Below the pieces are notes generated by a model. The model did not search any database, was not told the DNA's origin, and saw only the letters and a list, made by a program, of their open reading frames with translations. From contig NZ_CP115671.1 of assembly GCF_027886425.1 (NCBI RefSeq), positions 1,302,001-1,366,000 on the forward strand: 64,000 nt of DNA, in the 5' to 3' direction. The stretch comes from Brevundimonas vesicularis (GTDB taxonomy: Bacteria; Pseudomonadota; Alphaproteobacteria; Caulobacterales; Caulobacteraceae). This document shows positions 25,727 through 34,066 of the stretch, in pieces. The position numbers were made by a program, and so were the translations under genes. Each line of letters starts with the position of its first letter. Within the stretch, counting starts at the first letter, position 1.

Positions 25727-26218
25727 TCAGTGGGCGCCGTGATCCATGCCGTCCATGGCCGGTTGGCGAACCTGCGCCTGAACCGTGATCGGCGGCGCCG
25801 AGGCGAACTGGAAGGTCAGCGGCACGGTCTCGCCGGCGATCAGAGGCGCGGTCAGGCCGATGAGCATCAGGTGGTTGCCGCCCGGCGCCAGGGCCACGGC
25901 CTGACCGGCGGGCAGGGGCAGGCCCGCCGTCAACTCGGCCATCTTCATCATGCCGTTCTCGGTCTTCATCTCGTGGACCTGAAGCGATGCGGCGCGTGGC
26001 GTCGATCCGCCCGTCAGTCGGTCGTCGGTCGCAGCGGTCAGTGTGACATAGCAGCCGCCGGCCTTGGCCCCGTTCGGCGACGGGCGGCACCAGGCGTCGA
26101 TCGCGGTCACGGCGGCGGTCGCGGTCGGCGTCTCAGCGGCGGGCGCCTTGGCCGGCTCGGACGGATTGCAGGCCGCCAGCGACAGGGCGGCGGCGGCAAG
26201 GGCGAGTTTGATCTTCAT
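25727..26218 (-). CDS. PCu(A)C family copper chaperone, lipoprotein
   Basis: The product is 163 residues starting MKIKLALAAAALSLAAC (lipobox LAAC). The domain has the copper-binding pattern His-Met ... His-Met: VHEMKTENGMMKM and, about 25 residues later, PGGNHLMLIGL. The tail MDGMDHGAH adds Met/His ligands. Periplasmic PCu(A)C proteins carry Cu(I), typically to the CuA centre of cytochrome oxidase or as part of copper uptake. It follows the PepSY gene by 13 bases and ends the four-gene module. Confidence 0.9.
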   Translation of the reverse strand: MKIKLALAAAALSLAACNPSEPAKAPAAETPTATAAVTAIDAWCRPSPNGAKAGGCYVTLTAATDDRLTGGSTPRAASLQVHEMKTENGMMKMAELTAGLPLPAGQAVALAPGGNHLMLIGLTAPLIAGETVPLTFQFASAPPITVQAQVRQPAMDGMDHGAH

Positions 26219-26231
26219 GGAGTCAGGTCTT

Positions 26232-27587
26232 TCACGAGGCGGCGGAACGACGCCGGATCATCGGACGCAGAGCTCGGTCGAGCAATACGGCCGCGATCAG
26301 GCTCAGTCCCGTCAGGGGATAGAGGATGGCGAGGGGCAGGACGATGCCGAGGACAGCGGCGCGCGCACGCGGTCCCGGCGGGGCGGGCGGCGCGCCCAGG
26401 CGTCGGCGCGACAGATTGGGCGGGCGGCGCGTCCACCACATGACCAGGCCGCTGATCGCCAGTAGCCACACGCCGATGCAGCCCATCAGCATGACGATGC
26501 GGTTCACCTGTCCGAACTGCGTGCCCTGGTGCGTATAGATGCCGAACTCGATGGCCTTGGCGCCGGCGCCGAACTGGTCATAGCCGATGTCGCCCAGCAG
26601 CCGCCCGGAGGCCGCATCGACATAGAGCGATCGGCTGTCCTGAACCCGTGTCGCCTGGGTCGTCAGCGTATAGGCGGTGTCGTCAGCCTTGGGGATGTTC
26701 ACCGCATAGGGCAGCGCCAGGCTGACCTGATCCGCGACCCGCAGAACCTGCGCCAGGCCGCCATGGCCGGCGTGGTCGTGGGTCATCACCATGCCCTCCA
26801 TGGTCCAGCCGGCCCCGACCGGCGCATCGTGGTGCTGCGCCCTTTGCCAGGCGCCGGCGACGGGGGCGGGCGGCCGCCCCAGCCCCGTCTCCTTGACCAC
26901 CCCCATGACCTTGTCGCCCCAGACCGCCGACCACGGCATGCCGGTCACGGCCAGAAACAGCACCACCCCGCCGACATAGAAACCCGTCAGCGCATGCAGG
27001 TCGCGCCAGAACGGACGGCGGCGACTGTCGGTCGTCTGCGGCGCGAAGGTCGCCACGCCCCGCCCGCGCGGCCACCACAGATAAAGCCCCGTGGCGAACA
27101 GGATGATCGTCCAGCCGGCGACGATCTCGACCAGGATGTTGAACGGCCGCCCCAGCAGGGTCAGGCTGTGCGTCTTCTTGACCAGCTCCATGAACCCGCC
27201 GGCCGGAATGACGCCGGTGGCCCTTCCGGTGTGCGGATCGACGAAGACCGTCTTCTGCACTCCATCGGGCAGATCGACCCGCAGCCGGATCGCCTGATCG
27301 TCGCGTCCAGGCATGACCAGATTGGCGACCCGCCCGCCGCCTGCGGCCTGGGCGGCCGAAGCCACCCACGCATCCCGCGCCGCCCGAGTTTGAACGGCCG
27401 GCACGCGGATCATGTCGCGGTACAGAAAACCGTCGATCTCGTCCTTGAACAGATAGAGACCCCCCGTGAGGGCCAGCAGCATCAGCACCGGCATGACGAA
27501 GACGCCGGAATAGAAGTGCCAGCGCCAGACCGCCCGATAGGCGCCGGACAGGTCGTCCGGCGTCGTCTTGTCGAGATTGCTCGCCAT
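26232..27587 (-). CDS. PepSY-associated transmembrane protein
   Basis: The product is 451 residues from ATG 27587, which overlaps the stop of the receptor gene (TGATG). It shows the PepSY_TM pattern: YRAVWRWHFYSGVFVMPVLM, a PepSY segment (VFVDPHTGRATGVIP), HSLTLLGRPFNILVEIVAGW, LHALTGFYVGGVVLFLAVTG and a last helix near GCIGVWLLAISGLVMWWTRR. Four or five membrane helices with conserved His suggest a heme-containing inner-membrane reductase-like protein. These commonly accompany TonB-dependent metal or siderophore receptors. Confidence 0.88.
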   Translation of the reverse strand: MASNLDKTTPDDLSGAYRAVWRWHFYSGVFVMPVLMLLALTGGLYLFKDEIDGFLYRDMIRVPAVQTRAARDAWVASAAQAAGGGRVANLVMPGRDDQAIRLRVDLPDGVQKTVFVDPHTGRATGVIPAGGFMELVKKTHSLTLLGRPFNILVEIVAGWTIILFATGLYLWWPRGRGVATFAPQTTDSRRRPFWRDLHALTGFYVGGVVLFLAVTGMPWSAVWGDKVMGVVKETGLGRPPAPVAGAWQRAQHHDAPVGAGWTMEGMVMTHDHAGHGGLAQVLRVADQVSLALPYAVNIPKADDTAYTLTTQATRVQDSRSLYVDAASGRLLGDIGYDQFGAGAKAIEFGIYTHQGTQFGQVNRIVMLMGCIGVWLLAISGLVMWWTRRPPNLSRRRLGAPPAPPGPRARAAVLGIVLPLAILYPLTGLSLIAAVLLDRALRPMIRRRSAAS

Positions 27588-29668
27588 CAGTAGCTCATCC
27601 TGACGCCGACATAGGCCGAACGGCCGTCGCCGGGGAAGAACACGGCCTTGGACACGGTGGCCACGCGGGCGTCCGTGACCGCGCCGAAGTTCGACACATA
27701 GGCTTCGTCGAACAGGTTGCGGACATCGGCAAACACGGTCAGTCGGCGATTGACGGTCCAGCCCATGTTCAGGTTCGCGACGGTGTAAGAGGGCGACTTC
27801 AGGGTGTTGGCGTAATCGACCCAGGCATCCTTGATCGACCATTCCACGCTGGGCGCGATGAACCAGCCGGCCGGATCGTCGTAGCGAAGCTCCGCGCGGT
27901 ACAGGTGCGGCGGCACGACCGGCAGATGGCCGTCTCCATAGACCTTGTCTCCGTCGAAATAGAAGTCGGAGAAGGCGTAGGTCTGGCGTAGCCGCCATTC
28001 CGGCGCGATCCGCCAATCCAGCCCTGCCTCGATCCCTTGGTGGATGGTCGGTCCCGCGTTGAAGGTCGCGGCCGGTATGCCCAAGGCGGCGTTTACAGCG
28101 AAGTTCAGCAGTTCGTGCTTCAGATCGGCGCGATAGGCGGTCACGTCCCAGGTCAGCGGTCCCCGCCGACCCCGCGTGCCGACTTCCCAGGTCACGGCCT
28201 CTTGCGGCACGAGGGGCTGATAGCCGCCGGCGGTCGGCGACAGGGCCGAGAAGTTGGGCGGCTCGATCGAGCGGGTGACGTTGGCGAAGACCTGTGCGCC
28301 GTCCTCGCTCTCCCACAAAAGGCCGGCGCGAGGCGCGAACCAGTCGAAGGTCTTGTCGGTGGTCAGGTCGATCGTGCCGACGACGCCGGGAACGACATAG
28401 CTCTGATACTCGCGCTCGGCGCGCCCCCAGGTTCCACCGGCCACCAGCGCCAGGCGATCGGTCACGAACAGCCGCCCCTCGCCGAAGACATCCAGCCCCT
28501 TGCCGTTCTGGAAGTTGCGGGCGCGTAAACCGTTCTGCTGTCCGCCGACATTGACCCACTGTTTGGCGTCCAGATCACCCTGTCGATACCAGGCGCCATA
28601 GAAGGCGTCGGCGCGCAGCCCGCCGATCCGGCCCTGCCAATCGAACCGGCCGAAGGCGCCGTAGTTGCGGCTCTGTTGGTCGATGACCTGGAAGATAGGA
28701 TGGTCCAGGTCTTTCCAAGTCCCATAGAGGGCGCCCTCGAACACCGTCGCGTCGTCCAGTCTCCAGCGGGTCTGCAAAGTGGTGCGAAGCGAGCGCATAT
28801 TGCGCTGATAGTTGAGGGCGATATTGGCGAGATTGGCCGCCTCGGGATTTGTCAGGGCGTCGGACAGACTGACGCTGCCCGGAATCTCCTGATGGATGTC
28901 GCCCCACGAGGCCAACAGGCGAACGTCGCGATCCTGCCCAAAGCTGCGCCCGATGTTGCCCGACAGGTTCAGCGCCTTGCCCTCGCTCTGTTGGCGCCAA
29001 CCATCGACGCTCTGGCCCGTTACGGCGGCGAAACCGTCCCAGTCGCCACGAACGCCCGCGACCTCGGCATGGGCGCGCACGGTTCCGTAAGAGCCGCCGT
29101 CCAGGCGCAGGTTCAGGTTGGACGAGGCCGTGCGCCCCGTCGGCGTAACCAGATTGACCGCCCCGCCTAGCAGGGATCCGCCGAACCGCAGCGCATTCCC
29201 GCCCTTGTAGACTTCGGTGTAGCGGGCGATCAGCGGGTCGATCAGCTGGAAGTCACCGAACCCGTCGGCCTCGTTGAACGGCACGCCGTCCTGAGCCAGC
29301 AGAACGCCGCGATTGTGAACCGCATTGCCTATGCCCGATCCGCGAATCGACAGGCGAATGTCGCCGCCCCACTTCTTCTGGGCATAGACGCCGGGCACAT
29401 CGCGCAGCACGTCGGCGAGGTTGGTTGCATACCGGTCGGCATAGGATTCGGCTGAAATGACAGCAACGGCGCCCGGCGTGCTTGACAGCCGCTGTCGCGC
29501 GTCTGCGACGATGGGCGGATCCTCGGCGTTGCGGCGGCCGGTGACGATGACGCTGTCCAGCAAAGCCGGTTCGGGCGTCTGCTGGGCCAGGACGGGGCTC
29601 GTCCAACCGGCGTTGGAGAGGGCGGCGAGCAGCAGCGCGCAGGGCGCTGCGGTAGTCTTGAAGGACAT
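27587..29668 (-). CDS. TonB-dependent outer-membrane receptor
   Basis: The product is 693 residues with a signal peptide ending near SPVLAQQ. A TonB-box-like segment follows (LLDSVIVTGRR). The plug domain holds PGVYAQKKWGGDIRLSIRGS and YKGGNALRFGGSLLGGAVNL. The 22-strand barrel ends VRMSY with the terminal aromatic residue. It is full length. The neighbours (DUF2946 protein, PepSY membrane protein, PCu(A)C chaperone) point to copper or a copper complex as substrate; iron chelates are the alternative. No substrate can be read from the barrel itself. Confidence 0.92.
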   Translation of the reverse strand: MSFKTTAAPCALLLAALSNAGWTSPVLAQQTPEPALLDSVIVTGRRNAEDPPIVADARQRLSSTPGAVAVISAESYADRYATNLADVLRDVPGVYAQKKWGGDIRLSIRGSGIGNAVHNRGVLLAQDGVPFNEADGFGDFQLIDPLIARYTEVYKGGNALRFGGSLLGGAVNLVTPTGRTASSNLNLRLDGGSYGTVRAHAEVAGVRGDWDGFAAVTGQSVDGWRQQSEGKALNLSGNIGRSFGQDRDVRLLASWGDIHQEIPGSVSLSDALTNPEAANLANIALNYQRNMRSLRTTLQTRWRLDDATVFEGALYGTWKDLDHPIFQVIDQQSRNYGAFGRFDWQGRIGGLRADAFYGAWYRQGDLDAKQWVNVGGQQNGLRARNFQNGKGLDVFGEGRLFVTDRLALVAGGTWGRAEREYQSYVVPGVVGTIDLTTDKTFDWFAPRAGLLWESEDGAQVFANVTRSIEPPNFSALSPTAGGYQPLVPQEAVTWEVGTRGRRGPLTWDVTAYRADLKHELLNFAVNAALGIPAATFNAGPTIHQGIEAGLDWRIAPEWRLRQTYAFSDFYFDGDKVYGDGHLPVVPPHLYRAELRYDDPAGWFIAPSVEWSIKDAWVDYANTLKSPSYTVANLNMGWTVNRRLTVFADVRNLFDEAYVSNFGAVTDARVATVSKAVFFPGDGRSAYVGVRMSY

Positions 29669-29735
29669 GGAATGAACCTGAAATCAGAACGAGACGGCGC
29701 GCAGGCGTTGAGGACGGCGCGGGCTTGGGTCTGGT

Positions 29736-30122
29736 TCAGGCTTGGGGTGGGGCGGTGGACGGCGGACGCGGCAGCGCGCGCGCGGGCGGCGGCGGGCTGA
29801 CGCTTGCAGAGACATAGACGACGCGCTCGACGGTGCGGACCACCGGCGCCGGCTCGGGCGCAGGCGGGCAGGGCAGGGCGGCGGCCAACGGCATGACGCA
29901 GGCGGCGCATTTGGCCCCGACGTGCTTGTTGACCGGGCCGTCCATGCCGCCGGACTGGATCGTCTGGGGGCCTTCCGCCGAACAGATGACCAGCGGATGA
30001 CCCGGCTGGACCGCCGCGAGAGCCGCGAACGGCAACAGGGTTCCGAGCACGAGCGCAAACACCGCCGCCAGGAAGGCCAGCGATTGCGAGATCGACCAAT
30101 TGTCGGCCTGGGCGCGGGTCAC
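29736..30122 (-). CDS. DUF2946-like small secreted or membrane-anchored protein
   Basis: The product is 128 residues with one N-terminal hydrophobic helix (LAFLAAVFALVLGTLLPFAA). A short exported segment follows with a conserved pair of cysteines (HVGAKCAACVMPLA) and an earlier ICSAEG, as in DUF2946 proteins that accompany copper genes. The C-terminus is a Pro/Ala-rich tail. CxxC could bind metal. It starts 50 bases after pth ends and precedes the receptor by 67 bases, so it heads the copper-type module. Confidence 0.7.
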   Translation of the reverse strand: MTRAQADNWSISQSLAFLAAVFALVLGTLLPFAALAAVQPGHPLVICSAEGPQTIQSGGMDGPVNKHVGAKCAACVMPLAAALPCPPAPEPAPVVRTVERVVYVSASVSPPPPARALPRPPSTAPPQA

Positions 30123-30171
30123 GTCTGGCCTCTACGGCGTTTTGTAACGGCGTGAAAGGCGGCGGTTTGTC

Positions 30172-30780
30172 CTAAAGCTCGCCACGCGCCGCCTGGCGGG
30201 GGCTGAACTTGGGCGCGGGGGCCAGGCGCATGACCTCGCCCTGATAGCGTTCGTCGTCGCCGGCGATCGCGAAGGGCAGGGCGTCGGCGCAGGCTTGAAG
30301 CATGGCGTCCAGCCAGGGCTGTTCGGCCTTGTGGAAGTCGCCCAGAACATGCGGCATGACCAATTCCTTTTCGCCCGGATGGCCGATGCCCATGCGCGCG
30401 CGTCGGAAATCGGCGCCCAGATGACTGATAAGCGACCGGATGCCGTTCTGTCCGGCCGCGCCGCCGCCGGTCTTCATACGAAACCGCCCGGGGGCCAGGT
30501 CGATCTCGTCGTGGAAGACGATGATTTCGCTCAGCTTGATCTTATAGAACCGCGCCGCCTCGCCGACCGCCCGACCGCTTTCGTTCATATAGGTCTGGGG
30601 CTTCATCAGCAGGACCTTGGTCCCGTCGACCAGACCCTCGCTGACGATCGACTGGAACTTGGCGCGTTCAGGACCGAAGCGCCAGCGGCGCGCAATCTCG
30701 TCGGCGGCCATGAAGCCGATGTTGTGCCGGTTCTTTTCGTATTTCCCGCCCGGATTGCCGAGCCCCGCGATGATGATCAT
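30172..30780 (-). CDS. pth: Peptidyl-tRNA hydrolase
   Basis: The product is 202 residues with the family start GLGNPGGKYEKNRHNIGF; His19 is the predicted catalytic base, and LMKPQTYMNESGRAV and HDEIDLAPGRFRMKTGGG are intact. It frees tRNA from peptidyl-tRNAs that drop off ribosomes. It lies 87 bases after rplY, separated from it by a strong terminator hairpin, so it depends on readthrough or on its own promoter. Confidence 0.96.
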   Translation of the reverse strand: MIIIAGLGNPGGKYEKNRHNIGFMAADEIARRWRFGPERAKFQSIVSEGLVDGTKVLLMKPQTYMNESGRAVGEAARFYKIKLSEIIVFHDEIDLAPGRFRMKTGGGAAGQNGIRSLISHLGADFRRARMGIGHPGEKELVMPHVLGDFHKAEQPWLDAMLQACADALPFAIAGDDERYQGEVMRLAPAPKFSPRQAARGEL

Positions 30781-30811
30781 GGCGTCCTCTTGCCGTTTAC
30801 GTCAGGCAAAG

Positions 30812-30841
30812 AAAAGCCCCGCACGGCGAACCGTGCGGGGC
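30812..30841 (-). terminator. Rho-independent terminator between rplY and pth
   Basis: GCCCCGCACGG (30816-30826), loop CGAA, CCGTGCGGGGC (30831-30841) is a perfect 11-bp stem. On the minus strand it is followed by TTTT (complement of 30812-30815). It should reduce transcription from rplY into pth. Confidence 0.88.
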
Positions 30842-30866
30842 CTGATCTTGTCGAAGCGACGAAGGG

Positions 30867-31499
30867 TCAGTCTTCGGTCTTCTCGGCCGGAGCGGCCTCG
30901 GCTTCGGCGGCTTCGTCAGCGGCTTCCGACAGGGCGGCCGACGAAATCTTGACCGTGGCGATCACGAAGTCGCGGTCGGTGATGGTGGCTTCCGCGCCCT
31001 TGGGCAGCTTGATGTCCGAGATGCGGATGGTGTCGCCGATTTCGGCCTTGGCCAGGTCGACAACCAGCTCTTCCGGGATCTGGTCGGCGCGGACCAGGAT
31101 CTCGACGGCGTGACGGACGATCTCCAGCGAGCCGCCCTGACGCGAGTAGGGCGCTTCATCGGCGTTCAGGAAGTGCACCGGCACTTCGATCTTGACCGGA
31201 GCCTTCTCGTCGACGCGCATCAGGTCGAAGTGCAGGGGGCGGTCCGAAACGGGGTCGAACTGCACGTCCTTGGCGATGACCGGCTGGGTCTCGTCGCCGT
31301 ACTTCAGGGTCACCAGGTGGCCCAGCAGCTTGCCGGTGTAGAGCGACTTGCGGAAGTCCTTCTCGTTCACCGAAATGGCGACGGGGGCTTGCTCGCCGCC
31401 GTAAAGGACGCCCGGCACGAAACCGGCGCGACGCGCAGCGCGAGCGCCGCCGGTGCCGACGCCATCGCGGACGTCCACGTTCAGAATGATCTCGGCCAT
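30867..31499 (-). CDS. rplY: Large ribosomal subunit protein bL25 (long Ctc/TL5 form)
   Basis: The product is 210 residues. The N-terminal L25 domain binds 5S rRNA (GTGGARAARRAGFVPGVLYG), and a second beta domain of the TL5/Ctc type follows (PVHFLNADEAPYSRQGGSLE). The acidic Ala/Glu tail is typical. It starts the rplY-pth cluster and ends in a terminator. Confidence 0.95.
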   Translation of the reverse strand: MAEIILNVDVRDGVGTGGARAARRAGFVPGVLYGGEQAPVAISVNEKDFRKSLYTGKLLGHLVTLKYGDETQPVIAKDVQFDPVSDRPLHFDLMRVDEKAPVKIEVPVHFLNADEAPYSRQGGSLEIVRHAVEILVRADQIPEELVVDLAKAEIGDTIRISDIKLPKGAEATITDRDFVIATVKISSAALSEAADEAAEAEAAPAEKTED

Positions 31500-31587
31500 G
31501 TGGCTCGCCTCAACAACAACGGAAACGCCGCGCCAACCCGGGGCTCTCGCGGCGGGGGTGATGAACCCTCGAATTCAAGAGCGCGGG

Positions 31588-31616
31588 CTATTACACGCAT
31601 CAGGTCCAAGGCGCAA
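31588..31616 (-). promoter_or_regulatory. Possible promoter of rplY
   Basis: On the minus strand TTGCGC (31616-31611) is followed after 17 bases by TAATAG (31593-31588), about 90 bases before the rplY start. The hexamers match the consensus only in part. Confidence 0.35.
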
Positions 31617-31633
31617 CCGTCAAAGGTTCCGCT

Positions 31634-33922
31634 TCACGCCGCCCGCGCGCGATCCTTCAGCAGCGAGGTCGGCGCTGCGACGATGCCCAGCAGTTCTGCG
31701 GCGTTGAAAGGCTTGGCCAGGTGATGGTCGGCCCCAGCCGCGCGTCCGGCTGCTATGTGTTCGGGCATGGCGTTGGCGGTCAGCATGACGATCGGCGTGC
31801 GATCCAGACCCATCGTCGCCTCGTGCAGGCGAATCTCCTGCGTCGCGGTCAGCCCGTCCATGATGGGCATCTGCATGTCCATCAACACCAAGTCGAAGGT
31901 GTCGGCCCGGAAGCTTTCCACCGCCTGGGCGCCGTTCTCGGCGATCACGATCTGCGTCGGCGTCTGCGCCAGAATCAGTTCGATGACGCGGCGGTTGGTC
32001 GGATGGTCGTCGGCGACCAGCACGCGGATCGTCCTCGCCTGCTCCACGACGGCGGGTTGGGCCGGCGCCGGTTCTTTGCGCGACGGGGCCTGGGTCTGTC
32101 TCAGCGGCAACGTCAGGATAAAGGCCGCGCCGCCACCGGGTTCGCTCTCACAGCCCAGGTCGCCGCCCATCATCTCGGCCAGCTGACGACAGATGGACAG
32201 GCCCAGGCCCGAACCGCCGAACTTGCGTGTGATGCCGCCGTCGGCCTGTTCGAAGCGACTGAACAGGCGCGCCCGCGTCGCGGCGTCGAAGCCGATGCCG
32301 CTGTCCTCGACGGTGAAGCGCAGCACGGGCGAGCCCTCGCGGTCCGCGCCACGCTGCACGATCAGGCCGACAAAGCCCTTGCTGGTGAACTTGACGGCGT
32401 TCGAGATCAGATTGGTCAGCACCTGCTTCAGGCGCACCGCATCGCCCAGGATCCAGACGTCGTCCTCAAGATCGATATCCACATGGAAGTCGAGATGCTT
32501 CTCACGCGCGTTCTCGGCATAGAGCTGAGCCGCCTCGCGCACGACCGTCGCCAGTTCGAAGGCGTCTTCGGTCAGCTCCAGCTTGCCCGATTCGACGCGC
32601 GCCAGATCCAGGATGTCGCTCAGCAGGCTTTGCAGCGTCTTTCCAGACGCCTGCATCAGATCCAGCATCTCACGCTGTTCAGATGTCAGATCGGTCTTCG
32701 CCAGGGCCTGGGACAGGCCGATCACGCCGTTCAACGGCGTGCGAATCTCATGGCTCATGTTCGCCAGAAACTGGCTCTTGGCGACATTGGCGGCCTCCGC
32801 CGCGTCACGCGCTTCGGACAGGGCCTCGGCGTCGCGCTTTAGATCGGTGATGTCGTTGCAGACCGTGACCGTCCCGCCCTCGGACGTACGGCGATCCTGG
32901 ATACGCAGCCAACGCCCGCCGGCGACCTGCTGCTCGCTGTTCGATGACAGCTGACGACGCGCCTGCATGCGCTCGTTCAGCCATTCTTCTTCGCGGCCCG
33001 CCGCCTCCTGATAACGGCCCTCGTCGATGCCGATGCGAAGAGCTTCGCGGAAGGTCAGGCCGACGACCAGATGCGGCTCAAGCTCGGGGTTCACCTCGGC
33101 ATAGCGCGCATTCCAAAGCACCAGCCGGTCCTTGGAATCATAGAAGCCCAGACCATCGGGCATGGCGTCCACCGCCTCGCGGATACGGCGCAACGCGGTG
33201 GCGCGCGAAATATAGGCCATCATGCCCAGGACGGCGGCGGCCGTGCAGATCATCAGCAGAATGGCGGCCAGCAGCAGTCGCATCGCCTCGCTGGACAGCC
33301 CTTGGTCGGCGGCGACGGTCGTGTCCGGCGTCACCGTGATGGCGGACATGCCGATGAAGTGAAGAACGATAACGGTCGCGGACAGTCCCGTCGTGGTCGC
33401 CAGCAGGCGCAGCAGGCCGCCCCGACGATAGAAGAAGGCCGTCGCGCCGCCGATCGCCAGGGCCGCGATGATGGACAGGGCGACTAGGCCGGGATCCCAG
33501 CTGATGTGCGCCGGCGCTCTTATGGCGGCCATACCCAGATAATGCATGGCGCCGACGCCGGCGACCGCGATCACTGCGGCAAGCACGCGCCACATCCGGC
33601 CCTTGCCCATCAACGTCGAGCCGATCGTCAGGCCGATCATGGCCAGCGCGATCCCAAGAGAGGCGACCGTCAGGAACGGATTGTAACGCACCGGCACACC
33701 GGCCACGAACCCTTGCATGGCCACGAAATGGGTCGCCCAGATGGACAGGGCCCCAATCATGACGGCCAGCAGGACCGCACGGCGTCGTCGATCGGGGTCG
33801 CGCCGGCCCATCTTCTGCATGACATGGGTCGACACGCCCAGACCGGCCATGCAGATCAGCGCAGCGAACAGCGTGATCCGCCAGTCGTGATCGTGCGCAA
33901 TGCAATGGATTATGCGGTCCAC
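31634..33922 (-). CDS. Hybrid sensor histidine kinase with MHYT sensor domain
   Basis: The product is 762 residues with a GTG start at 33922 behind AAGGGGAGG; a longer in-frame extension is non-coding in character. An MHYT domain of about seven helices comes first (ATHFVAMQG, GAMHYLGMAA, VLHFIGMSA), a sensor proposed to bind copper or a diatomic gas. It is followed by a PAS domain (about 265-380), a HisKA domain with His391 (MSHEIRTPLNG), an HATPase domain (GGSGLGLSICRQLAEMMGG) and a receiver with Asp682 (LVLMDMQMPIMDG). No obvious partner regulator is adjacent. It is divergent from phoR, with 144 bases between the starts. Confidence 0.9.
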   Translation of the reverse strand: MDRIIHCIAHDHDWRITLFAALICMAGLGVSTHVMQKMGRRDPDRRRRAVLLAVMIGALSIWATHFVAMQGFVAGVPVRYNPFLTVASLGIALAMIGLTIGSTLMGKGRMWRVLAAVIAVAGVGAMHYLGMAAIRAPAHISWDPGLVALSIIAALAIGGATAFFYRRGGLLRLLATTTGLSATVIVLHFIGMSAITVTPDTTVAADQGLSSEAMRLLLAAILLMICTAAAVLGMMAYISRATALRRIREAVDAMPDGLGFYDSKDRLVLWNARYAEVNPELEPHLVVGLTFREALRIGIDEGRYQEAAGREEEWLNERMQARRQLSSNSEQQVAGGRWLRIQDRRTSEGGTVTVCNDITDLKRDAEALSEARDAAEAANVAKSQFLANMSHEIRTPLNGVIGLSQALAKTDLTSEQREMLDLMQASGKTLQSLLSDILDLARVESGKLELTEDAFELATVVREAAQLYAENAREKHLDFHVDIDLEDDVWILGDAVRLKQVLTNLISNAVKFTSKGFVGLIVQRGADREGSPVLRFTVEDSGIGFDAATRARLFSRFEQADGGITRKFGGSGLGLSICRQLAEMMGGDLGCESEPGGGAAFILTLPLRQTQAPSRKEPAPAQPAVVEQARTIRVLVADDHPTNRRVIELILAQTPTQIVIAENGAQAVESFRADTFDLVLMDMQMPIMDGLTATQEIRLHEATMGLDRTPIVMLTANAMPEHIAAGRAAGADHHLAKPFNAAELLGIVAAPTSLLKDRARAA

Positions 33923-34066
33923 GAGGCCTCCCCTTGAGCGTACGATAGACGACAATTCTAAAGAAACCGTGCGGCGAAGCTTATGGGCGCCGCAGGCTGT
34001 CGGCACGCCGTCACAGAATCCGTGCAAGGATCGGAATCGTTCTTCAGTTCGAGGTCGCCCGGACCC

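Noticed and set aside
27588..28559. Upstream in-frame extension of the PepSY protein
   Set aside because: It runs antiparallel in frame through the receptor gene; the ATG at 27587 overlaps the receptor stop and starts the family-typical sequence.
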